Source: Porticoccaceae bacterium UBA4026 (GTDB lineage: Bacteria > Pseudomonadota > Gammaproteobacteria > Pseudomonadales > Porticoccaceae). Taken from it: 21,210 nucleotides of DNA. The notes under the pieces are model-generated. The model did no database searches, was not told where the DNA came from, and was given only the letters and a program-made list of their open reading frames with translations. A program made the position numbers and the translations under genes. The stretch spans positions 1,652-22,861 of the forward strand of contig DGAQ01000034.1 in assembly GCA_002382445.1 (NCBI GenBank). Reading direction: 5' to 3'. Positions 14,529 through 21,210 of the stretch are shown in pieces (position 1 is the stretch's first letter; every line of letters begins with the position of its first letter).

Positions 14529-15670
14529 TCAGCAATCAACTTGGCGATAGCCGCTGCGGCTATAGAGCCTGAGTTAACCGCAAGCAATTGATGTAGCTCT
14601 TGAAATTTAGCTGCCAACTCGGCAACCCTGTCGGGATTGAACGCTTTTAGCACCTGGTCTGACAGCGCTTCGACGGTAGCCTGATCTTGAATCAGCTCGG
14701 GGACTAACATTTCGTTTGCAAGTAAATTGGGTATTGAAGCAAAGGGCGTTTTAATGAAAGGCGATACCAGTGCATAAGTCAGTGAGCCTAAACGATAACT
14801 AACCACCATCGGCTTCTTCAGAAGCATTGCCTCCAGAGCAGTTGTGCCAGAAGCCAAAAGAACAACGTCGGAAGCTTCCATGGCAACATGAGACTGCTGC
14901 CGAAGCAGAGTAACTACGGGCGTTTCGCGAGCGCTTAATATCTTTTCCAGGTCATCGTATCGGGCCGAATTGGCCGCCGGAATAATCAACTGTAATCCTG
15001 GCAAAGCCTTGTCGATAACTGCTGCCACATCAAGGAAAAGCTCAGCCATAAGCTCTACCTCGCCTGCCCTACTACCTGGCATGATGCACAGCACGGGCCT
15101 TTTAGTATCCAAGCCAAGAGCGCGTCTCGCCCCTAAGGTGTCAGGCTGCATAGGCAACTGTTTTGCCAAGGGATGTCCAACGCAACAAACCGGAACATCA
15201 TGCTTGTGATAGAAATCAGCTTCAAAAGGAAAGAGAGATAGCATTAAATCAACAGACTTCTTAATCTTCTTGATTCTGCCCTGACGCCAAGCCCAGACTG
15301 AAGGGCTAACGTAGTGAACTGTTTTTACACTCCGGGAATGTAACTTAGCTTCTATGGTCAAATTGAAATCGGGGGAATCTATACCAACAAATACAGCCGG
15401 CTTGTTTTGACTATAACGTTTAATGATGGTGCCGCGCATACGCAATAATTCTGGCAAACGTTTTAAAGGCTCAGTAAATCCCATCACCGACAAGCGATCC
15501 ATTTCAAACAAAGACTGAAAGCCCTCTGCCAGCATTTTAGGACCGCCGATACCCTCAAACAAGGCATCGGGAAATTGTTCTTTTAGCGCTCTGATTAAAT
15601 CAGCGCCGAGCAAGTCGCCCGAGGCTTCTCCAGCAACGATAGCGAAGACAGGCGGCTGAGTGACCATCAC
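14525..15670 (-). CDS. lpxB: Lipid-A-disaccharide synthase LpxB
   Basis: A 381-residue GT-B glycosyltransferase (GT19; E. coli 382) that joins UDP-2,3-diacylglucosamine and lipid X into the lipid A disaccharide at the inner face of the inner membrane. Visible family blocks: IVAGEASGDLLGADLI, FEGIGGPKML, VFVGIDSPDFNLTIE, TVHYVSPSVWAWRQGRIKKI, CIMPGSRAGEVE, VLLASGTTALEAMLLKKPMVVSYR and the ELIQ.. C-terminal helices. The start may be the GTG at 15670, directly after the lpxA stop, or the ATG 3 nt later; the latter places VTQPPVFAIVAGEASG in the usual register. It overlaps rnhB by 4 nt. Confidence 0.96.
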   Translation of the reverse strand: MMVTQPPVFAIVAGEASGDLLGADLIRALKEQFPDALFEGIGGPKMLAEGFQSLFEMDRLSVMGFTEPLKRLPELLRMRGTIIKRYSQNKPAVFVGIDSPDFNLTIEAKLHSRSVKTVHYVSPSVWAWRQGRIKKIKKSVDLMLSLFPFEADFYHKHDVPVCCVGHPLAKQLPMQPDTLGARRALGLDTKRPVLCIMPGSRAGEVELMAELFLDVAAVIDKALPGLQLIIPAANSARYDDLEKILSARETPVVTLLRQQSHVAMEASDVVLLASGTTALEAMLLKKPMVVSYRLGSLTYALVSPFIKTPFASIPNLLANEMLVPELIQDQATVEALSDQVLKAFNPDRVAELAAKFQELHQLLAVNSGSIAAAAIAKLIAE

Positions 15671-16438
15671 TTAGCGAATAATACCGCGAGTAGAGCGCTC
15701 AACAGACTGTAGAAGCATAGTAATCACCAGATCATCTCCTAATTCAGCGATCAGTTTCAAGGCCTCATCTAGCTGTAATCCACGACGATAAAGAATTTTA
15801 TAGGCTTTATTAGCTAATGATATCTGCTCTATCGTAAAGCCACGACGCTTAAGACCTTCACGATTTATAGTACGGGGTTCAGCGGGACTACCAAAGGCGG
15901 TCACATAGGCCGGAACATCGTGATAGACGAATGCCGCCGGACCAATAAAGCAATGTGGGCCAAGACTTACAAATTGATGGATCAGCGAATAGCCCGAGAC
16001 AATAACCCAGTCACCAAGCTCTACATGTCCGGCGATAGCCGAGTTGTTGCCCATTATAACATTACTGCCAACCACACTATCATGACCAACATGAGCGTAA
16101 GCCATGAACAAGTTGTTATTGCCTATGAGTGTTTCGTTCTTATCTTGGATAGTTCCTCTGTGAATAGTCACGCCTTCTCTAATAGTATTATTATCACCGA
16201 TAACTAATTGCGTCGGTTCGCCTTTATACTTAAGGTCTGGCGTGTCTTCACCCACTGTCGAAAATTGATAAATTCTGTTGTTTTTACCCAGCGTTGATGG
16301 ACCCTTAATAACAACATGCGAGGAAATACTACAGCCATCGCCTATTTTCACATCCGGTCCAATAGTCGTCCAAGGGCCTACCGTGACATTCTCACCAATC
16401 ACTGCCGATGGATCAATTATCGCGCTGGGATGAATCAC
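15671..16438 (-). CDS. lpxA: UDP-N-acetylglucosamine acyltransferase LpxA
   Basis: A 255-residue left-handed beta-helix acyltransferase (E. coli 262) that adds a 3-hydroxyacyl chain from ACP to UDP-GlcNAc, the first step of lipid A synthesis. Hexapeptide repeats run from about residue 2 to 190, followed by the helical end EGLKRRGFTIEQI...RSTRGIIR. The catalytic base is H119 in AYAHVGHD (E. coli H125), and H154 matches E. coli H160. The residue matching E. coli G173, which sets acyl chain length, is P167 here, which is unusual (see findings). The start is GTG, overlapping the fabZ stop by 4 nt (GTGA). The gene is fused head to tail with lpxB with no intervening base. Confidence 0.95.
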   Translation of the reverse strand: MIHPSAIIDPSAVIGENVTVGPWTTIGPDVKIGDGCSISSHVVIKGPSTLGKNNRIYQFSTVGEDTPDLKYKGEPTQLVIGDNNTIREGVTIHRGTIQDKNETLIGNNNLFMAYAHVGHDSVVGSNVIMGNNSAIAGHVELGDWVIVSGYSLIHQFVSLGPHCFIGPAAFVYHDVPAYVTAFGSPAEPRTINREGLKRRGFTIEQISLANKAYKILYRRGLQLDEALKLIAELGDDLVITMLLQSVERSTRGIIR

Positions 16439-16881
16439 GCAAATTTTTCCCTATCTCTATAGGCACACAGCAACGTTGCCTCACAGGCTACTTCTCCATC
16501 CACGGTTGCAGACGTCTTAAATCGCCAAATATTTCGCTTTACCGCCAACACCTCCGAAGTCAACATCAGTTGATCGCCAGGGACCACAGGGCGCTTAAAC
16601 CGAACCTTGTCTACGCCAGCAAAAAGATAGAGTTTACCGTCGTCAGGGGTCGTCCCTGAGGAAACAAATCCCAGTATTCCAGATATCTGTGCCAGCGCCT
16701 CGATGGTCATGACGCCTGGAAATATTGGCGCCCCAGGAAAGTGTCCATTAAACACCTCCTCATTCACGCTAATGTTTTTATATCCTAAAATACTCTTATT
16801 GTGCTCAATCTCGAGCACCCGATCCACTAACAACAATGGGTAGCGATGAGGTAATAAAGCCATAATTTCATTAATATTCAT
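16435..16881 (-). CDS. fabZ: 3-hydroxyacyl-ACP dehydratase FabZ
   Basis: A 148-residue hot-dog-fold dehydratase that removes water from 3-hydroxyacyl-ACP in fatty acid elongation. The catalytic His-Glu pair is present: H47 in NGHFPGAPIFPG and E61 in MTIEALAQ, and the N-terminal IMALLPHRYPLLLVDRV is typical. It competes with LpxA and LpxD for 3-hydroxyacyl-ACP, which is why the genes are kept together. A GGA-type ribosome binding site precedes the ATG. It overlaps the lpxA GTG by 4 nt. Confidence 0.95.
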   Translation of the reverse strand: MNINEIMALLPHRYPLLLVDRVLEIEHNKSILGYKNISVNEEVFNGHFPGAPIFPGVMTIEALAQISGILGFVSSGTTPDDGKLYLFAGVDKVRFKRPVVPGDQLMLTSEVLAVKRNIWRFKTSATVDGEVACEATLLCAYRDREKFA

Positions 16882-16947
16882 AAATTTCCATAGTTAATAT
16901 TAAGTAATATGTACCGGCGGTTCGCTTTTAACTGCCATATCTAATTC

Positions 16948-16963
16948 TTTGCATCTTTGCAAA
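16948..16963. other. Small hairpin in the lpxD-fabZ gap
   Basis: A perfect inverted repeat TTTGCA/TGCAAA with a 4-nt loop lies 6 nt past the lpxD stop, in an 86-nt gap otherwise without a gene. No T-tract follows it in the direction of transcription. It could stabilise or process the mRNA, or be chance. Confidence 0.25.
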
Positions 16964-16968
16964 AAGGG

Positions 16969-17985
16969 CTACTCTTCGAGTTTTTTTACCCGTCGAGCTA
17001 ACTTGTCCAACTGACCGATCCGCACAGTGTTCTTTCTCCAATCAACTGTTTTCATCAATGGCGTCGCACCGGATGAATAAGATCCTGGCTCAGTAACTGA
17101 TTTCGTCACCAATGTCCTGGCAGTAAAAATTACGTTATCACAAACTGACACATGCCCCACAATTGCAACATCACCGGCCAAAATACAATTCCGTCCGACA
17201 GTGGCACTTCCAGCAAGTCCAGAATAAGCGGCCATAGCCGTGTTGTCACCTACAACTGCGTTATGAGCTATTTGCACGTGGTTATCAAGGATCACACCAT
17301 TTCCTACCAAGGTGTCACCCAGCGCGCCCCTGTCAATCGTTGTACAGGCACCAATCTCGACATTATCTCCTATGGTTACGCCACCTAATTGATGTATCTT
17401 CTGCCAGCCACCAGCGCTCCGTGGGGCGAAGCCAAATCCATCTGCGCCGATCACCGAGCCACTGTGTAATCTCGCACTGTGCCCAATTGTAACATCATGA
17501 TAAATAGTCACATTTGACGAAATATGCGCGTTCTCACCTATTTTAGATCGAGCCCCAACAACTGTATTTGATTCAATGCGGCAGCCTGAGCCGATAACCA
17601 CATCTTCTTCAATGACAACATTGGGCCCAAGATAGACATTAACGGCGATCTTCGCGCTAACGTCCAAGGTTGCACTGGGATGGACGAAAGAATATCTAGA
17701 CCCAGTATGAGAAAACCACTCTGAAATCAAAGCATATGCCAGATAAGGATCAGCCGTAATCAGACAATCGCCCGAATAATCCATAGCGCTCTTCTCGGAC
17801 AGGATAACCGCCGATGCGCGAGTGTCTGATAGGTATTTTGAATATTTCGGATTGGACAGGAACGCGAGATGCCCTCCTTCAGCGTTTTGAAGGGTATTCA
17901 GGCCTTGTATCCTTATCTCTGGATCACCACGTAACTCAGCATTGAGGTACGCAGCAATTTCACCTAGAGAGTAGTTGTAAGTCAT
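16969..17985 (-). CDS. lpxD: UDP-3-O-(3-hydroxyacyl)glucosamine N-acyltransferase LpxD
   Basis: A 338-residue acyltransferase (E. coli 341) for the third step of lipid A synthesis: transfer of a 3-hydroxyacyl chain to the 2-amino group of the glucosamine. It has the N-terminal uridine-binding domain (SLGEIAAYLNAEL, LAFLSNPKYSKYL), a long left-handed beta-helix of hexapeptide repeats (about 100-310), the conserved GADGFGFAP..GGWQKIHQLGGV, and catalytic H241 in HVQIAHNAVVGD. A short C-terminal helix (IGQLDKLARRVKKLEE) fits the coiled-coil end of the family. It starts 9 nt after the skp stop. Confidence 0.95.
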   Translation of the reverse strand: MTYNYSLGEIAAYLNAELRGDPEIRIQGLNTLQNAEGGHLAFLSNPKYSKYLSDTRASAVILSEKSAMDYSGDCLITADPYLAYALISEWFSHTGSRYSFVHPSATLDVSAKIAVNVYLGPNVVIEEDVVIGSGCRIESNTVVGARSKIGENAHISSNVTIYHDVTIGHSARLHSGSVIGADGFGFAPRSAGGWQKIHQLGGVTIGDNVEIGACTTIDRGALGDTLVGNGVILDNHVQIAHNAVVGDNTAMAAYSGLAGSATVGRNCILAGDVAIVGHVSVCDNVIFTARTLVTKSVTEPGSYSSGATPLMKTVDWRKNTVRIGQLDKLARRVKKLEE

Positions 17986-17994
17986 AAAACGCCA

Positions 17995-18531
17995 TTACTG
18001 CTCAGTCGCTACACGAGTGTTTTGATTTAAACGATCGATAACTTTCGCCGTTAAATTGTTTTCCGGGCTAGCAACAATGACAGATTCAGACCGCAGTAAC
18101 AGTGTTATACCTTCTTCCTGAACAACTTGGGCCAACGCCTCTTGAAACTGCGGAGATAGCTCCTGCATTATTTGCTGTTGCAACTGCTTTTGCTCGCCTT
18201 GAATCTTTTGTACCGCAAGATCGTAGTCAGCTTTAGCGTAGGACATCTTTTTCTGCTGCGCTGCCACCTGTTCTGCAGACCAGGTAAGACGCTTAGTTTC
18301 AGCCTCTTTACCCATAGATTGAAGGTCAGCCGCTGAACCTTCGGCTTTGGCTTTAAGGGCTACAAAGTCCGCGCTCTCTAATGACGCTTTAACGCTATTT
18401 TGAGCATAATCAGAAGCAAACATGGCCTGCTGAATATCAATGACCGCTATTTTAGTTTCTGCGGCTACCGTAACCGATGCCAAACTTACTGTACTGACTA
18501 CAATCAACACTAACGCTTTCAAATTCATCAC
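17995..18531 (-). CDS. skp: Periplasmic chaperone Skp/OmpH
   Basis: A 178-residue Skp-family chaperone that holds unfolded outer-membrane proteins in the periplasm for BamA. A signal peptide spans about residues 1-24 (LKALVLIVVSTVSLASVTVAA|ETK), followed by KIAVIDIQQAMFASDYAQ, a long Gln/Lys/Glu/Ala-rich coiled-coil middle (about 60-130), and the closing strand GITLLLRSESVIVA. It may start at the GTG at 18531 (7 nt after GGAGAA) or at the adjacent ATG. The order bamA-skp-lpxD is the classical one. Confidence 0.92.
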   Translation of the reverse strand: MMNLKALVLIVVSTVSLASVTVAAETKIAVIDIQQAMFASDYAQNSVKASLESADFVALKAKAEGSAADLQSMGKEAETKRLTWSAEQVAAQQKKMSYAKADYDLAVQKIQGEQKQLQQQIMQELSPQFQEALAQVVQEEGITLLLRSESVIVASPENNLTAKVIDRLNQNTRVATEQ

Positions 18532-18558
18532 AACACTTCTCCAAACATAAGATTAAAA

Positions 18559-20922
18559 TTAAAATTGATTACCCAAGGAAAACTGAAAAACTTCAGTTTC
18601 ATCAAGCTCATTTGCATTAAGTGGCTTCGCCACACTGAAAGTAATGGGTCCAAAGCTACTCAACCAAGTTGCACCCAATCCAACCGAGTATCTAAGCTCT
18701 CCAGCATCAGGACTAAAACAATTTACCTGAAGATCACCGCATTTGGTATTAAAAATATTACCCGCATCAACAAAAAATGTAGATTGCACTGAGCGCTGAT
18801 CTTTTACAAAAGGCAGCGGAAAGATAATGTCGGCACCAAACTCCACCTGCACGTTGCCACCGGTTGGCCTGCCTATAGCATACCTTCCTTCGCAGGGAGG
18901 ATCTTGTAACACACAGGTAGGGGTCGATCGAGGGCCTAGTCTCTGCTTCTCAAAACCACGCACTGAGCCAAAGCCGCCGCCATAAAAGTTCTTGAAGAAG
19001 GGTAACTGACTGGTGCCACCATAACTTTCGCCAAACCCCATATCGGCTCTTAGCTTTAGGGTCAGGGGTCCAAATAGACCTCGAAGATACTCAGACTTAT
19101 AGGTGATCTTATAAAACTCCAACCCTGAGCCGGGAAGATAGAGTTCAAGGCCGAGACGTTGAGAGCTACCTCGAGTTGCAAACATACCTCTATTTAAAGT
19201 CGATTTAGCCCAATTTAAATTAAAGGTGATCGAGTCGAAATCCGTGCCATTGGCCGCGATAAACTCATCGATTTCGTAAGAAGTGGTGTAGTCACCCTGA
19301 GTAAGCGCCAGGTTCTCATAACCAAAGCCGAAGCCTATTCGCTGAACCTCAGACACGGGATAACTCCAGTTGACTCGGACACCATAGGTATCTTGTGAGA
19401 ATGGCTGCAGCTGGAGTTTACTGTAGTCCGTTTTGCTCGCGTAGATACTATAGCCAGCACTCACACCGTCAGTGGTAAAGTAGGGCTCCGTATAACTGAA
19501 ATTTAGTGAGCTTGAATAGGTACTGCGATTTATTCCCACGCCAACCTGCTTGCCAGTACCCAGAAAATTATTTTCGCTAAGATTGGCGCCAAGCATTAAC
19601 CCATAGCCCTGGGAGTAGCCCAAGTTAGCACCGACAGAACCAGAAGGCTGTTCTTCGACGGTATAGATCACATCTATTTGATCATTTGTGCCGGCAACAG
19701 GAATGTTTTCCACCTTAACTTCTTTAAAAAACCCCAATCTCTCAAGGCGGACCTTAGATAACTCGATCAGCGAATTACTAGCAGAGCCACCTTCCATCTG
19801 GCGCATTTCTCTGCGAAGCACTGGATCTGCAGTTTTAGTATTTCCACGAAATTCTATTCTTCTTACATAAGCACGCATTCCAGGTTTAACTAAAAAGGTG
19901 ACCTTAGCGATCTTTTTTTCCACGTCAAGATCAGGAAAACCCTCAACTTCAGCAAAGGTGTAACCTTCATTTCCAAGACGACGGGTAATATATTCGCTCG
20001 AGGCGGTCATCAATGCTTGCGAGAAGATCATTCCCTCTCGCATTAATACCAGCGCTCTAACCTGCCCTTCTGGAATTATTAAGTCTCCAGCGAGTTCGAT
20101 AGCACCGACGGTGTAGACATCACCCTCGTCAACATTGATAGTAATAAAGACTGATTCTTTGTCCGGGCTAATAGAAACTTGGGTGCTGGATACCTGAAAC
20201 TGCAAATAACCTCTGTCTAAATACCAAGTTTCCAGGGTTTCTAAATCACCCGATAACTTTTCTCGAGAGTATTTGTCGTTGCTGGTTATCCACGACAACC
20301 AGCCTGTTTTGTTTTGTTCAAATTGATCAAGTAAGTCTTGCTCAGAGAAGTCTTCATTACCGACAATATTAATATGGCGAATTTTTGCTACATCACCTTC
20401 ATCGATGTCAATATTCACCGCCACTCGATTTCGCGGCAACTGTTTAACGTTTGTTTTGACCAGTGCACCGTAGCGACCTTGCGAGACGTACTGCCGCTGA
20501 AGCTCTTGTGTCATACCCTCAAGAATCACCTGGCGAAAGATCTGCCCCTCAGCCAAACCGTTGTCACGCAAAGCATCTAGAAGCTGATCAGTTTCAATTG
20601 CCTTATTGCCCTCAAGGTTAATCTCTGTAACCGCTGGACGCTCAACCAAGCCAACGACTAAAATCCCATTCTCTCTGGCGATAATGACATCGGCAAAATA
20701 ACCCGTTCGGAACAACGACCGTGTCGCCTCGCGGACAGACGTGTCGTCGATGATGTCGCCGACACTGACCGGCAATGAAGCGAAAACAGTACCCGCAGAC
20801 ACCCTCTGTAGACCCTCAATGCGAATATCCAAAACTTGGAACTCATCAGCCTGCGCAGCAAAGGAGTGGACTATTAGAGCTAGAAATAAACCTGTTAGCA
20901 ATTGCTTCATGAAAATATTCAA
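18559..20922 (-). CDS. bamA: Outer membrane protein assembly factor BamA
   Basis: A 787-residue Omp85 protein, the core of the BAM complex that inserts beta-barrel proteins in the outer membrane. It shows a signal peptide (cleaved near AAQA|DEF), five POTRA domains over about residues 27-425 (FQVLDIRIEGLQRVSAG; LEGNKAIETDQ; HINIVGNEDFSEQDL; VGAIELAGDL; RRIEFRGNTKT..DPVLRREMRQMEG) and a 16-strand barrel from about 430. The conserved VRGF of loop 6 (R655) is present, with a Cys pair just after it and another in the next loop, and the protein ends in Phe (FSLGNQF). The longest frame starts at TTG 20922; the ATG at 20910 (MKQLLTGLF) gives the more usual signal peptide, and neither has an ideal ribosome binding site. 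Confidence 0.96.
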   Translation of the reverse strand: MNIFMKQLLTGLFLALIVHSFAAQADEFQVLDIRIEGLQRVSAGTVFASLPVSVGDIIDDTSVREATRSLFRTGYFADVIIARENGILVVGLVERPAVTEINLEGNKAIETDQLLDALRDNGLAEGQIFRQVILEGMTQELQRQYVSQGRYGALVKTNVKQLPRNRVAVNIDIDEGDVAKIRHINIVGNEDFSEQDLLDQFEQNKTGWLSWITSNDKYSREKLSGDLETLETWYLDRGYLQFQVSSTQVSISPDKESVFITINVDEGDVYTVGAIELAGDLIIPEGQVRALVLMREGMIFSQALMTASSEYITRRLGNEGYTFAEVEGFPDLDVEKKIAKVTFLVKPGMRAYVRRIEFRGNTKTADPVLRREMRQMEGGSASNSLIELSKVRLERLGFFKEVKVENIPVAGTNDQIDVIYTVEEQPSGSVGANLGYSQGYGLMLGANLSENNFLGTGKQVGVGINRSTYSSSLNFSYTEPYFTTDGVSAGYSIYASKTDYSKLQLQPFSQDTYGVRVNWSYPVSEVQRIGFGFGYENLALTQGDYTTSYEIDEFIAANGTDFDSITFNLNWAKSTLNRGMFATRGSSQRLGLELYLPGSGLEFYKITYKSEYLRGLFGPLTLKLRADMGFGESYGGTSQLPFFKNFYGGGFGSVRGFEKQRLGPRSTPTCVLQDPPCEGRYAIGRPTGGNVQVEFGADIIFPLPFVKDQRSVQSTFFVDAGNIFNTKCGDLQVNCFSPDAGELRYSVGLGATWLSSFGPITFSVAKPLNANELDETEVFQFSLGNQF

Positions 20923-20950
20923 ACCTAATTATTAATTATTGTAAGTAAAA

Positions 20951-21210
20951 TCAAAATGTCCGCATTAAATCATTGAACGTGGCAAAAACCATTAACCCTA
21001 TCAGCATCGTAAAACCTGCCTTATAGCCCAATAACTGAATCCTTTCAGATACCGGAGAACCCTTGATCAGTTCAAATACCATAAACAATAAATGCCCTCC
21101 ATCCAAGACAGGAATGGGTAACAGGTTCATCACGCCGAGCATTATACTTAGAATGGCTATAAAGCGGATAAAATTATCAAATCCTGATCGAGCTGACTGC
21201 CCCGCCACTT
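20951..21210 (-). CDS. rseP: RseP site-2 protease, C-terminal part (cut by window edge)
   Basis: The last 85 or so residues of the inner-membrane zinc metalloprotease RseP, which cleaves RseA to release sigma-E in the envelope stress response. The second active-site motif PIPVLDGGHLLF with the metal-binding Asp of LDG is visible, preceded by FIRFIAILSIMLGVMNLLP and followed by ELIKGSPVSERIQ and the final transmembrane helix. The frame stays open to 21210; the N-terminal HExxH and PDZ domains lie outside the window. It is followed 28 nt later by bamA, the usual order. Confidence 0.93.
   Translation of the reverse strand, partial: VAGQSARSGFDNFIRFIAILSIMLGVMNLLPIPVLDGGHLLFMVFELIKGSPVSERIQLLGYKAGFTMLIGLMVFATFNDLMRTF

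Overview
The window is a stretch of a gammaproteobacterial chromosome. Its backbone is the envelope and lipid A biosynthesis cluster typical of that class, all on the minus strand, in transcription order: rseP (partial), bamA, skp/ompH, lpxD, fabZ, lpxA, lpxB, rnhB, a FabH-type ketoacyl synthase, dnaE, accA. The moderate GC content, the presence of EpmC and PdxB, and an AlaA very close to the enteric form fit a marine gammaproteobacterium (Cellvibrionales/OM60/SAR92-like). That placement is inference only.

Layout. Positions 1-560 hold an unrecognised minus-strand module: a 33-codon ORF overlapping a 116-residue ORF by ATGA, with a possible third partial gene at the window edge. It abuts a cytochrome c gene that has lost its 5' end and carries an apparent one-base frameshift (about 550-916). 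Positions 1013-1516 encode a secreted NTF2-like protein. Positions 1588-3041 hold a minus-strand operon: a HupE/UreJ-family membrane protein, a single-pass transmembrane anchor protein, and a small periplasmic protein gene whose start codon reads ATA. Families like these often sit in copper or heavy-metal resistance islands, and with two damaged genes this end looks like an eroding accessory segment.

Positions 3297-8115 are mainly metabolic and housekeeping genes. An AlaA-type aminotransferase on the plus strand converges on a tight minus-strand operon of epmC (EF-P hydroxylase), a stand-alone Pol I-like 5' nuclease and pdxB (pyridoxal phosphate synthesis). A conserved protein of unknown function on the plus strand has its own recognisable promoter. 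From 8156 to the right edge is the lipid A/outer-membrane/replication cluster, densely packed with 1-4 nt overlaps (TAATG, ATGA, GTGA) and several GTG or TTG starts, which suggests translational coupling.

Functionally the right-hand cluster joins outer membrane biogenesis (RseP stress protease, BamA and Skp for outer-membrane proteins, LpxA/D/B for lipid A, FabZ for its 3-hydroxyacyl supply) to fatty acid initiation (AccA, FabH-like) and replication (RnhB, DnaE). Points for a second look are the extra FabH paralogue between rnhB and dnaE, a proline at the LpxA acyl-chain ruler position, a methionine replacing glutamine in the DnaE clamp-binding motif, the ATA-start gene, and the broken junction at the left. 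I see no CRISPR array, tRNA, rRNA, transposase or integrase, and no convincing wholly new system.
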